A stretch of DNA of 64,000 nt. Origin: Lojkania enalia (lineage: Eukaryota > Ascomycota > Dothideomycetes > Pleosporales). This document shows positions 25,155 to 37,100 of this stretch, one piece after another. A program made the position numbers and the translations under genes. The first letter of the stretch is position 1, and each line of letters opens with the position of its first letter. The stretch spans positions 261,281 to 325,280 of the forward strand of contig ML986597.1 in NCBI GenBank assembly GCA_010094045.1, written 5' to 3'. The notes beneath the pieces were generated by a model. That model was not told the origin of the DNA. It made no database searches and was given only the letters and a program-made list of their open reading frames with translations.

Positions 25155-25457
25155 TATTACGGTAATATTATAATACCTTTATACTTATACTATTCTTATT
25201 ATAATACTTAAACTAGCTACTAGTAATAGCTATTAGCTGCTAACTAGAATATAACCGACTTATTATAACTATAATAGAGGAAGGTTTTACTAACCTAACT
25301 AGCCTATATAGTAGTATAGATCTAACTTCTATAAAAATCTATATAATATAGATATTTCTATTCTTTATATAATATTTTAATATTTATATATAGTATATAG
25401 TAATAGAGTTAACTATTTAAAGTATAATTAACTAACTATATATAAACGTCTATAATA
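25155..25457 (+). repeat. Gypsy-F1 5' LTR (303 bp)
   Basis: TATTACGGTAATATT... to ...GTCTATAATA; reverse complement of the F2 LTRs (26229-26532, 39173-39476). The three copies together imply ancestral ends TGTTACGG...CCGTAACA. It is oriented for plus-strand coding. Confidence 0.88.
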
Positions 25458-26228
25458 TTATATTATATTATTTACTATTATATATTATAGATAAAAACGT
25501 GCTTATTAATATACTTAAAAAAATCTAAGATAAACTAGACTCTTTATAGTAGAAGAATAAGATGCTAGTAGAGGCTTTAGTAACCTAAGAAAACTACTAT
25601 AAGTTAGACCTTAAAATAATATAAAGAGAATTTAGTAGTTGTTAAATAACTACTCCTCTACTAGCTACTAGTATATTAATAGTAATAGAACTATTATCTA
25701 CCCTTAGCCTAATTTAACCTATAACTTTAGCTTCTAAATAAATATCTATATTAACTTTTAATCTACTTAAAATTATATATAATCTATATTTCTATTTTAA
25801 CTATTTATTTAACTTTCTAATATTTTTTAGTAAATATTTAGAGCTTTTATACTTTATTAGAAAGCTCTATTATAAACTAGAAGAAAATACTAACTAATAC
25901 TTAACTAAATATACCTATCTTCTATATACTTATTTCTATCTAGAATAAGATTTAGTAATATTAGTTAACCTAATAATAGATAAGAGTATTAACTCTATAG
26001 ATAGCTTAGTTACTTTTTTAAAATTTACCTATAATAACTAGAATAAGAAAACTATAGTATAGAGTGAACTAGAGATTTTAAAGTAAGACTAAAGTAGGTT
26101 TTCTACTTACTTTATTAAATTCTAACGTCTAATTATAGATACTAAACTAAATAAGACTAGATAAATTATATATCTCTAATATTCTCTTTTTAATAAACTC
26201 TACTATATTATAATAGGTATTATAATAT
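25458..26228 (+). pseudogene. Gypsy-F1 gag 5' fragment
   Basis: It aligns, inverted, with F2 39172 down to 38402 without length change (771 bp). It is the leader and first part of gag, Lys/Glu/Leu-rich and probably coiled. It is cut off at 26228, where the LTR of F2 begins in the opposite orientation. The rest of F1 is not found in the window. Non-functional through truncation and stops. Confidence 0.8.
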
Positions 26229-26532
26229 TATTACGGATACTTACATGTAGTTAGTTAATCGTACTTTAAGCAGTTAACTCTATTATTATATACTATATAT
26301 AAATATTAAAATATTATATAAAGAATAGAGATATTTATATTATATAGGTTTTTTATAGAAGCTAGGTCTATACTACTATATAGGCTAGCCGGGTTAGTAA
26401 AACCTTCCTCTATTATAGTTAAGATAAGTCGGTTATATTCTAGCTAGCAGCTAATAGCTATTACTAGTAGCTGGTTCGGGTATTATAGTAAGAGTAGTAT
26501 AGGTGTAGAGGTATTATAGTATTACTATAATA
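26229..26532 (-). repeat. Gypsy-F2 3' LTR (304 bp)
   Basis: Matches 39173-39476 in length and direction. Directly inside it, GTACCCCCCTTTTAATT (26533-26549) is the complement of a polypurine tract, confirming this as the 3' LTR of a minus-strand element. Confidence 0.9.
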
Positions 26533-26912
26533 GTACCCCCCTTTTAATTATAAGCTTTTATAAGTTAGGTCTTTATATTATATTTAGGTTATTTATAATT
26601 AAGTAGTAGTTATTAATACTAATATTAGTTAAAGTTGTAGGCATATTAGTATAATTAGTTATTATCGTATAGTAGTACTATACTAGAGATTAAGTTAGGT
26701 TACAGGTATATCAGCGCGACTAGTAGTTAATAGTAGTACTATATTAGGGATTAGATTAGTTTAGTTTATATAGTAGTACTATACTAGAGATTAGTAGTAG
26801 TATTATTACTAGTATTATATTAGTATAGTATTATTATAGGCGTCTAAGAATATACTTAAATTAAACCCTAGCGCCTAATTAAGAATCTAGATATAATATT
26901 ATATTCGGGTCT
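26533..26912 (-). other. Gypsy-F2 3' interior, with short repeats
   Basis: Contains the polypurine-tract complement at its left edge and the tail of pol at its right edge (continuing from 34134 across A3). Three copies of a TAGTAGTACTATACTAGAGAT-like motif lie near 26670, 26733 and 26778, about 45-65 bp apart. No separate gene supported. Confidence 0.6.
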
Positions 26913-27071
26913 TGTAATAGTACAAGTAAGATAATAGGTCTAAATACGGCACAAATCTACTTAGAGGTATATAGGAGTGCGTAGGGGTTTAGGGACCTAG
27001 GAATTCTATTAACACCTATAGGCCTTGTACGAAAGGATATAGAAGAACTACTAAGCTACTTATAAGGGAGT
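26913..27071 (+). repeat. Gypsy-A3 3' LTR, partly hidden by gap
   Basis: First 159 bp of the 279-bp LTR, starting TGTAATAGTACAAG after the GGTCT duplication. The remainder falls in the N run. It should end near the equivalent of 7095 in A1. Confidence 0.9.
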
Positions 27072-27294
27072 NNNNNNNNNNNNNNNNNNNNNNNNNNNNN
27101 NNNNNNNNNNNNNNNNNNNNNNNNNNNNNNNNNNNNNNNNNNNNNNNNNNNNNNNNNNNNNNNNNNNNNNNNNNNNNNNNNNNNNNNNNNNNNNNNNNNN
27201 NNNNNNNNNNNNNNNNNNNNNNNNNNNNNNNNNNNNNNNNNNNNNNNNNNNNNNNNNNNNNNNNNNNNNNNNNNNNNNNNNNNNNNNNNNNNNN
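27072..27294. other. Assembly gap (223 N) inside Gypsy-A3
   Basis: Covers the rest of the 3' LTR and the polypurine tract. The corresponding stretch in A1 (6976-7168) is 193 bp, so the true gap is probably close to 190-195 bp. Confidence 0.9.
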
Positions 27295-27768
27295 GTTCTA
27301 ATATAAAGAAATTTCTTCGAGGAGGTATTTACCGGTAAGAGCTAATATGCGCGGTTGCTTATAGAGATGCGTTTATTAACGTAATATTAAGTAAGGTTTT
27401 CGCAGTGAGTGTGATTGACCTATATATTGGCTAGTAACCACTATCGTAACAGTTTATTAATATTGCAATTTCGTCGCGTATAGTAACGAGCGTTTACTAG
27501 CCTTAGTATATTACTAGGTCGCTGTTAACTAAGCTTCCTTAACTAAATAATAACTTCTACTCTGTACGTATCGTTGCGCGTCCCTAGAACCGTTAATTAT
27601 TAAAGTATTACTAACGCCTTATAGAAAAATTAATTAATATACTACTCTACCCGCCTTCTAGAGCCTCTTTAGAAGCCTTTTAAATTATCTACCTTTGGGC
27701 TACGCGCGCGCTCGCCCGCGGGTGGTATATAATATTTTCCTTTCAGTCTCTAAGATTAAAAAAATGCG
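27295..27768. other. Gypsy-A3 3' interior without a recognised gene
   Basis: Conserved with 7169-7644 of A1. No protein frame I can support on either strand, apart from the possible upstream extension of the frame at 27769. This position would hold a promoter for the antisense frame if one exists, but I see no clear motif. Confidence 0.5.
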
Positions 27769-28155
27769 AGTATTACACCTTATAAAATAAAAAGTGCAAC
27801 CCTGTATAAATCGCATCTAATACTAGTAGAGTACTTACTACTAACGTACTTATAGATCCCCTCCTACTGTAAGGAGGAGTTTCTAGTCCTCCGGGGCTAT
27901 CTTAAACTGTAGGTAGCAGCCCGATATATAGGGGATAAGGAGGATAAAAAGGTAGCCTTTAAGGCTGTTTTAGAGTCTACTTATAGCCTAGCGCTTATAG
28001 CCTAGGTTGTAAAGAGTTAGGAAGATAGCTTTCCTACGGCTAGTATCCAGGTGGCTTTATTCTACTAGAGTACTAAGTTACTCCGTTGGGTTTTAGCCTT
28101 AAAGGCTCTAGTATCTAGCCTTTAAGCTGATATCGCGGTACTCTCAGGCGGTTAA
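27769..28155 (+). pseudogene. Gypsy-A antisense ORF (copy A3, least mutated)
   Basis: 128 codons plus TAA (28153-28155), opposite strand to pol and tail to tail with it (pol stops at 28252). Six internal stops in this copy, all TAG/TAA, each explained by CAG/CAA to TAG/TAA. The readable parts give a KEEFLVLRGYLKL block (about codons 37-49), a charged GDKEDKKVAFKAVLESTYSL block (about codons 57-76) and a Leu/Ala-rich tail ending LSGG. No transmembrane or zinc motif is obvious; helical or coiled-coil is the likely fold. Not recognised as any known Gypsy protein. Confidence 0.62.
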
Positions 28156-28251
28156 AGATAAGGTAGGGGAGGTTCGGGGGGAGTCTAGAGGGAAAGAAGA
28201 GGAAGGAAGATAGAGGAGGAGAGGACTGGGGAGGTATCTAATAGCCTACTA

Positions 28252-31200
28252 TCAGACCCTCCAGATTTTATAGAGGAGTAATTTCGGGCCTATAATTTAG
28301 TTTTCAAATCCACTACTCAACTCTTATACATTATCATCTACCAGATAATCTATATTCTCTATACCATCCTCATATACCTTAATCTATTTAGTTAGGGCCC
28401 TTAGGGGTTCTAGCTAATTCAAATACTTATTATAAAAAGCTCTTAGCTTGTAAAGCGAACCTATAAAATTTAAGACTTTATACTAGACCGGGTTGGGATT
28501 ATATCCTACCCATTTTATACGGTATTTAAGGGTCTTACAATATAGCTTACTAGCCAGTATTTCCTCAACCTCCCACTCTTCTACCCCTTTAATAGCGATA
28601 GCGGGTGGTTTCGGAGCTTCTTACCTTAGTAGAGGGTTCTAGGGGTTTTTATACAGCAGGTTTAGTGCGAAGACATTATATATTCTCGACCCTAGGAGTA
28701 GCTGTAAACGGTACGAGTTTCTAACCTGTTCTAGTACTTTAAAAGGGCCCTCCTATTGATCGGATAGCTTTCAGCTCGGTCTCTAGACCGTAAGGTTCTT
28801 AGTATTTAGGTAGACTATATTACTAATCTACTAATCAATTAGTTACTAGTAATAGTTAACAACAGATCGCATGCGATCCTAAGCCTTCTCGATATTAGCC
28901 TTTACAGTTTCCTAGGCTATATACATGCGAGTTGCTAGAGCTAAAACGTTCTTACAATTTAATTTGTCTGTTGCAGTAATAGGATTAACGGAATATTTCT
29001 AATCCCAACTCTAACAGGGCTTAGATCCGTATAGGATCTAATATAGGAACATTCTGATAGTTATATAGGGTAGAGTCGCTTATACTCGGTCGATTATAAG
29101 TAATAGAGAACTCTAGTTGTTCTAGTAGAAGGATACGAAAGGGCGCAGTCTCTGATCGATATACTTGTTTATAATCTCCGTCTATCTATTAGTCTCTTTA
29201 TAATAAGTAGTAGATAGTTTAATCTTTACGCCTAAGATACAGCAGAATTTAGACTAGAAACTGGATATAAACTAAGGTTTTTAGTCTAAAATAATGGTTT
29301 CAGGCGTATAGCTAAAGCGGTATACCTATTAAATAAACAATTCGGCTATTCCCCGTATGTTAATTATACGATAGTAGAGAATAGATACAGCTTGTTTAGA
29401 CAGGCGATTAATTACTACTATAATCTAATTGTATCCGGACTTATCTATAGAGAAATCCTTAAAGTTAATATATAGATGCTGTATTAGTTAATTTAGTATA
29501 GGAAGTAGATAGATAAAACCTGGGGTTCGGGTTTGTATTAGATAAGCTTTATAGTATAGAATGCAATTCCGTATATATTGTTTACAAGTAGCCTCTATAC
29601 TCTTCTAGTAGTACTTCTAGAATAGTAACTAATAGATTTTAGTGGCGCTTAGGTGTGCAGAGGATACTTAGTTATAAGTCTCTTATATAAGTCGCGTATA
29701 AAGGCCTGAATCTAATAGAATATATAAGTAATTATCGTAGAGGAGTAGTCTATTCTCTATCCGATACTTGCGAGGTAAAAGTATACGTTCCTACGTAAAG
29801 GAGGCTCAGTTTTCCTATAATAATATGTTGATCAACTCTAGAGAGTCTAGTAATATAATCTACTCTTAGCCTTTAATAATATTTAGTATAACCGCTTAAG
29901 TTATTATTTAAGTAATATAGGACTAAGCTAATTTGGTATTAATTCGGGGGTGAAGTTGATACGGTCTAAATAGGACTCTTAACTGGTTGTTAGTTTAAGC
30001 TGCTTTTAAGTTTTCTATATCTTATTCGCGACGACTAAGGATATCTACTCTAGTATTATTCTTACCTAGGGTGTACTCGATTCGGAACTAATACTAAGCT
30101 AATTCCTCGGTCTAACAAACTTAATAAATATTAAGTACCTTTATAGTTATAAAATATTCGAGTGAGCGATAATCGGTATATACTAGAATTCTAGTAGCTA
30201 CTAAAGTAAGTTCTACCCTCTATTACTTAAACGTAGTAATAATTGCGAATAGTTTCTTATTATAAATCTCCTAGTTTAGTTCCGAACCGGATAGAACCTT
30301 ACTATAGAATGTTATAGGGTACTATTTTCCGTCGGGATGTTTCTATAATAGTACTCTTACAACTACTCTATTAGAGGTATTAGTTTCCATTTTTGTTTCT
30401 AACGCAGGGTTAAAGTAGTAGAGAGTAGGTATACTTAATAGGGCTGACTTCAATTTCTTAAAGGCAATATCACATTCTAAAGTCTATATAAAAGGGGTTA
30501 TAGGGCTCTATAGTATAATAATTAGCTTTGCGACACGCGAGAATTCTGGTATAAACTATCGGTAGAATCTAGTAAAACCTAAGAAGGATTTCACACCCGT
30601 TATAGTAGTAGGTAGCTGCTAGTTGTACAGTACTTCTACCTTCTCTAGGTTAACCTCAAGGCCTTTATTTAAGAGGATATAGCTAAAGTATTTAGTTCGG
30701 GTAATATAGAATTTACTCTTCTTAATATTAACTTATAACCCTACTTAATATAATCTCTTAAGAACTTTCTTAACGTGGATAGCGTGTATCGCCTCGTCTT
30801 TAGAGTAGATAAGGATATCGTCTAGATAAGTAATATAGAAGTTATCTAGGTAGTCGATTAGTACGTCGTTTATATAGTACTAGTAAGTTGCTAGGCCGTT
30901 ATATAATCTAAAAGGTAGAACTTTATACTTATAGGTCCCGTATCGAGTTTAAAAGGTAGTATATTCCTTAGAACTAGGGTCTATTCTAATCTTATTAAAG
31001 GCCGCGCGAATGTTAAACTTGGTAAAGATTACTACCTTAGTAGGCCTAGACAAGAGTTTATCTATGCGTAGTATCGGATATACGTTTTTATAGGTAAGAG
31101 TATTAAGTTTACAATAATCTACGCAGATATATAGGTCGCTATTAAGTTTATAGACGTAAAGGATTAGAAATACGAAGAAGCTCTAACTCTGCTTAATATA

Positions 31201-33830
31201 CCTATACCGTAGATTATCCATAATATACTTCTTAGTTACCTCTAGCTTCTTAATATTCTGCTTGTATAACAGGCTGTAACTATTAGGGAGGGGTTTTATA
31301 AGGACAATCTTATAATTGTAAGAGTAGTATTCCGGTAATTAATAAGCCGCAGTTTTACTAAATATATCCTAATACTTATAGTATTCGGATAGTAATCGGA
31401 GATTTACTAGTACTTCGTTTTCAGCCTCGTCTTCTAGCTCTGGGGCTTACTTATCTTTAATTAGCCGCTCGATTTCGTATAGAGACGTAGAGAAAAACTC
31501 GTTCTCTTTCCTCTTTATGTTAAAGTAGAAAGTATTAGCTAAGATAAGAGTAATAATAGAAGAACGGACTTTCTTTAGATCGGGTTTAGACTTTATTATA
31601 TACGGGCGTGCGGGAGCTCCGAGCTTGTTTAAACTATAGGCTATAAGAGACTAATATAGTTTTAGTAGTCTTAGTAGACTCTTAATATAATAGATAGTTG
31701 GACTGCGGGACTGCCGATACTAGTCCTTTTCCTATAGAGCGTTATGTTGCTGGATGTCTAGCTCTACCTCTTTATCGCGTGCTGGCTGAATTAATTATAT
31801 AAGAAGAGGAGGTAAAGGATTATAAGTAGTAGAATACTTAGAGGGCTATATAATCCGATTCTTATCCGTATCTAGCTGGAGTTGAAAATAATATAACTAT
31901 TTAATACTAATAATATAATCCTAAGTATCTAGATTTATAATAATAAATAGGCAGTTTTAGATAGTTCTCCTATTAATTCGTAGGTGTAAGTAGATATACT
32001 AATTAACTAGGGTTTAGATTCAGTCCTAAAAACCTTTAATAGTGATTTTAAAGGGTAAACGCTGTATCGACATATATAGGGCTTAGGAGAGTAATCTAAC
32101 TACCGTAGAATTGAGGAATAGGAAGCTTTAAGCGCCTATATTAATAAAGGCGTTTAGTTATATACTAACGCCTTTTAAATATAGAATAGTAGGGATTTAG
32201 AAGTACTTTCCTCTAAATAAATATAACAAATCGATGTTTGATAAGTTATACTTACTTAAGCCTAGAATAGAGAGTTTTCCTAGGCGTCTCTATTTCCCAC
32301 CTAAGAACTATCTGGGTAGTATTTATTTGCGTCTAAGAACTCTTCTTTCTTAATCTCCTCTTATTTAACCTCTATCTCTTATACTTTAAGGACTGTACAT
32401 TCGTTCGCGAAGTATCCTAGTTTACTATAATTATAGTAATTACTTAGAGTCGTATACTTTTTAGGTGCGGGAGTTTTACTAGGTTGTCAGGGAGCGATTA
32501 TAGTAGAATAAGGTGTTAATACTAGAGTAGATCGGGGTAGTATCAGATTGTAGGTTACTTTAGATAAACTCTTAGAAGCCTTCTAGTACTAATCTAAATT
32601 TGTTTTAGCTGCAACCTATAGGCTAATAGTTTATTCTAGGAGGTTAGAAACGCTCCTCCTTTCTATATCGTAGGCTGTTAAGTAGGCGACTATAGCGTTA
32701 AAGGAGCCTTTCTATATAAGCTTAAAGCTAAGGTTTAGTATCCTTAGGCTGGGGAGAATCTTATCCTATAGGTAGAAGAACTACTTAGATTAGGATACAG
32801 ATCCTCTAATAGCTATACTAATAAAGCAAGCTTTAAAAGTTGGGAACGCTTCTCTCTTATTTATCCTTAGGACCTGAAACGCCTGTCGCGCCTCTATCTC
32901 TTTATTACCTATAATAAAATATAATTATAGAAGCGAAATTATTTCTTTAGTATTCTTAAACTAATACTAGTCCGATTCAGCTAGGTATTTTAGCTCTAGA
33001 TACCCTTTCGCAGTACCAGAGGTATATCCTTATACTAACGCTATACGTGTACGCTCTGTCCGATAGTAATCTATATTAATCTTAAGTCGGTTTAGGATCG
33101 AGGCTTACTATTATTTAAATATAGGTTTGTTACTATCTATAAAGCTTTCGATCTTAGGCGTATGTTTAGTAAGGTAGGCTTAAGGGGGCTTAGAGGTGGC
33201 TAAGAGGTTTCTTGCTAGAGGAGTCGCAAAAGTTTCTCAGTGTATTATCGGTTCTGATTTAGTGGTTTATAGAGGTTAATCGGGACTAATAGTTCTCTGT
33301 CGTATTAAGCGTATAATCTCCTCTTATAAAATTGCGATTTATTCCTTAAAGGTTAGTTTACTCTAATTTTCCTCCGAATTAGATAGGTTCTTTATTATAG
33401 GCCCTATAGAGAGGGGTCCGCCTGTTGCAGGGCCCCCTATAGGAGGTAACAGTTGTTCTACACGCGTAGATAGAAGCTTACTCTTACTACAACTTACGCG
33501 TATATCGATTCCGGCATAAGAATTAGAAGGTAAATTATAGTTAGATATCGGCGGTTGCCTCCAATTCTAATAGGTTATTAGTAGTCTCTAAATTTCTACC
33601 TAGGCGCACTCTATGCGGCTTTTCTAAAAGCAATCCTAATCGTAGGAGATAGGAAGTTCTAAACCTAAAGGCTTTAGTTAATAAGAGGTCTCTAAGATCC
33701 TGTCTAGATAACTAAATAATTTAATATAATAGTATATAAGTATTACAATCTAAACTAAATCGGGTATATCTTAGACTTAGATATAGTTAAATAAACAATT
33801 AATGCGATATTATTAAAGAGGCTATTACTA
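28252..33830 (-). pseudogene. Gypsy-A3 gag-pol polyprotein, RIP-inactivated
   Basis: Minus strand, 5' to 3'. Gag runs from about 33800, with a CCHC zinc-knuckle remnant at 32441-32398 (NYYNYSKLGYFANEC, first Cys residues changed to Tyr/Ser). The protease region is near 32200-31900. Reverse transcriptase has an intact YLDDILIY motif at 30831-30802. RNase H contains VYTDYRSLEYF near 30195-30150. Integrase has its zinc region near 29790-29560 and core near 29445-29405. The chromodomain is near 28590-28420 (VEEILASK..., YRIKWVGYNP). The stop is TGA at 28254-28252. Stops occur in every domain, so no polyprotein is made. It may be one gag-pol frame; I could not trace a frameshift site. Confidence 0.88.
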
Positions 33831-33854
33831 GCAGTATTAAGTTCTTCTATATAA

Positions 33855-34133
33855 TGTAATAGCGTAGGTAAGATAATAGGTCTAAATACAGCATGAATCT
33901 ACTTAGAGGTATATAGGAGTGCGTGGGGGTTCAGGGATCTAGGAATTCTATTAACACCTATAGGCCTTATACGAAAGAATATAGAAGAACTACCAAGCTA
34001 CTTATAAGGGAGTGTATAACTATATATGGAAGGGAAAAGGGGTAGAACCGGAGGTAGGATAAAATAAGCAAAAAGCTTTAGGATAAGGTTATATATAAAG
34101 CTTTTCGTAGAACGATTTCTTTATATTATTACA
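33855..34133 (+). repeat. Gypsy-A3 5' LTR (279 bp)
   Basis: TGTAATAGCGTAGG to ATATTATTACA, the best-preserved copy of this LTR, showing the unmutated TG...CA ends. It is followed by the target duplication GGTCT (34134-34138). Confidence 0.95.
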
Positions 34134-37100
34134 GGTCTTATTTATTTAAGTTTCTAGTATAATAATCTTCTACGGTAGTTATCTTAGTAAAGTTACTAGC
34201 CGGGTACTATTCTAGATTGTGATAACTAGTCTACTTAACTAGATATTCGTACCGGCGTTTCTATTAGTTATAGTAGAGGTCTTCTATTCGTTTAATAAAG
34301 TATTCTAGTTTTCTATTAATTTTAATAGGTTTAGAGTTGTATACTTATTAACTAGATAAGTAGTTAGACGATTTAGGTGCTAGCTGTAATAGTAATATAT
34401 AGAATATAGGATGTATTTTAGCCGATTTAGGTAGTTTTAGTTTATAAGCATACGAGGATACCTTCGCGATAATCTTATAGGGGCCTATATTCTTCTAGTT
34501 AAGCTTTTTTAACGGTCTTTATATACGTATATTTCTAGTGTCTAGTTAGACTAGATTACTAATCTAGTAGTTAGGGGCTGGTACGCGCTTACAGTTAGTA
34601 TACTTTTATTAAAACGCTTATATCTAGGTAAGTTCTTCTCTAATATACTCCGTAATATTCTTTATCTTATTAACTAGTCTATTAGCTTTCTAGACTATTA
34701 GAAATTATTTTAGCGGTTAATAGATCCCTATAGACAGCTTAAAGCCTATTTAAGAGTGCTAGCTAAAGTAAACTAGAAAAAGAAAGACTTTTATTAATTT
34801 AGACACTATATTATTCGCTTTAAACTATACTATTAGCAGCTATTTAATCTAGTTATCTTATTTATAGCTAGTATAGATTTAGAGAACTTATTCTATTACT
34901 ATATTAATATTCTCTATCTAGCTATTAGTTTTTAAATAGAAACTAGTTAATATATATATATTAATTTATAGCTATCTATAAAACTCTTAATAGAAGATAA
35001 AGATAAACTATATTTTATAGTCGGATATAATAGTATATAATAGTCTATAGTAAACTTATATATAATAATAGAATAGTTAAATAATATTAGAAGTTTTAAT
35101 TCTTATATATAGTATTAGATATCTATATTTATTAAGTCTATTAACTACTACTATAATATTTATATAACCTTCTAATTCTAATAGATTAGTTATAAAGTTT
35201 ATAGAAATATTTTAAAATCTTTATTTAAGTATAGGTAATAGTTTTAATAATCTATATTACTTCTCTTTAAAAGTTTTACTTCTTTAGTATATATAATAAC
35301 AGCCTATATATTATTATACTAAGTTAAATATTATTAACTAATAGTACTTATACCAGAGTAGTTTTAAGGTCTTTTTTTAACTAGAGTATCTACTAGATAG
35401 TAAGTTATAAATAGCTTATAGCAGTTTAAACTTTAACTTATTATAGTCTAGTACTATAAGTTAATTTTAGTAGTATAGTTAGTTATTATACTCTTTATAG
35501 TTAGCTAAAGTTAGAAACTTAAATTAATAGGCTCCTTCTTTTAGTAGCTTTAAAATATCTTAGATTAGATTATTATTCGGGTATTCTTTATTAATAATTT
35601 CTATAATTAATTAGCCTACTTCTATCTATTAGAATAGTTTAGAATAAAGTAATATCTATTAATAACTTTTACAGGCCTCTTCTTATATAGGTTTATTCTA
35701 TAACCTTTAAATTAAGGTATTAAGCTTCTTTCTAAGTTTTCTAGGTTAGTATATAATACTAAAGTTAAATTTTAATAGATATTCTAATTAATAGGCCTAT
35801 TAATAGTTTAACTACTTTATTATTATAAAATACTATAGATTTTTATAATTATTTAGTACTTTTATAAAAAATACTATACCTTTTAATTTAGGCCTCTATT
35901 ACTTAAAATATTAGATAATTACGAGTAGTTCCTTATTATATATTTTATAATTACCTTTAGTAGAGTTTATATATTTAGAGAAATAGATAATAGGTCTTAG
36001 TTTACTATTAGCACCTCTCTAGAATAATATACTAGCTATTATAAAATTAGATATCTTAGCTTCTACTACTATTAATAACTTAAGGTTAAAGTATTAGAAA
36101 ATTAGTATAGAAATAAAAGTATCTTTTAGATAGTTAAAGAAATATTAATAGCTATTATTCTAGTTAAATTAAGTATTCTTCTTAGTTAAAGCTACTAAGA
36201 AGAAGACTTTTTATAAGAAGTTGCTAATAAATTATTAGTAGAAGTTCGTAAAGCTTATAAAAGCTTAAATATTTTTTATATTCTTAGAATATTTCTAGTT
36301 AATAATTATCTCTACCTTTTTTAAGTCTATATAAATCCCTTCTATAGTAATTATATATCTTAAATAGATTACTTCTAACTAGTAGAATTTATACTTATCT
36401 ATATTAAGCTATAGACTATTCGCTTTTAAAGCTTTAAGAACTAGCTAAATATACTACTTATAATCCTTTAGATTCTTACTAAATATTAGAATATTATTAA
36501 TATAAGTAGTATAGAATATATTAAAGTATAGTCTTAGCATATTATTTATAAAGTACTAGAATATACTTAAAGTATTAGCTAGACTAAAAAGTATTATTAG
36601 GTATTTAAATAGCCTATAGTATAAATAAAAGGTAGTCTTCTATTTATCTCTCTTAGTAATTCTTAACTTATTAAATATAGTAATAATATTAAGTTTTATA
36701 TAGTATTTAGCCTTATTAAATTAGGTTAATATTTCTTAGATTAGTAGAATTAGGTATTAGTTTTTAATAGTAATAGTATTTAGAGCTCTATAATTTATAT
36801 AGAATTAAAAACTACCTCTAAATTTCTTTATAAAGATTATAGATATAACTACTAGTAATAAACTTATTCTAATAATTTCTTTATATAAGTTCTTATTAAG
36901 ATACTTCTTTAATACCTTTAACTTATTTTAGAATATTTTATAGAATAGACTAAAGCTAGTTTACTTATTATTCTCTAGTTTAATCTTATAATTATATAGT
37001 TATTATTTAGGTAGCTTATCTATATTCTTATATAAAAAGATAGATAATAAGTTATAATATTTTTTAGGTACTTTAGTAATAGAGTTAGTATATATCTTTA

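Larger units (their letters stand above)
26913..34133 (-). mobile_element. Gypsy-A3: complete chromodomain LTR retrotransposon (7221 bp)
   Basis: LTRs start at 26913 (right part hidden by N) and at 33855-34133, beginning TGTAATAG and ending ATTACA, almost unmutated. Target duplication GGTCT is at 26908-26912 and 34134-34138. It codes on the minus strand. It is the least RIP-mutated long element here: YLDDILIY, the chromodomain and the gag zinc knuckle are readable, but stops remain in every domain. It sits inside Gypsy-F2 and is therefore younger. Confidence 0.96.

Noticed and set aside
30802..30831. Intact YLDD motif taken as evidence that Gypsy-A3 is active
   Set aside because: TAG/TAA stops occur in gag, integrase and after the chromodomain, so the polyprotein cannot be made even though this motif survives.
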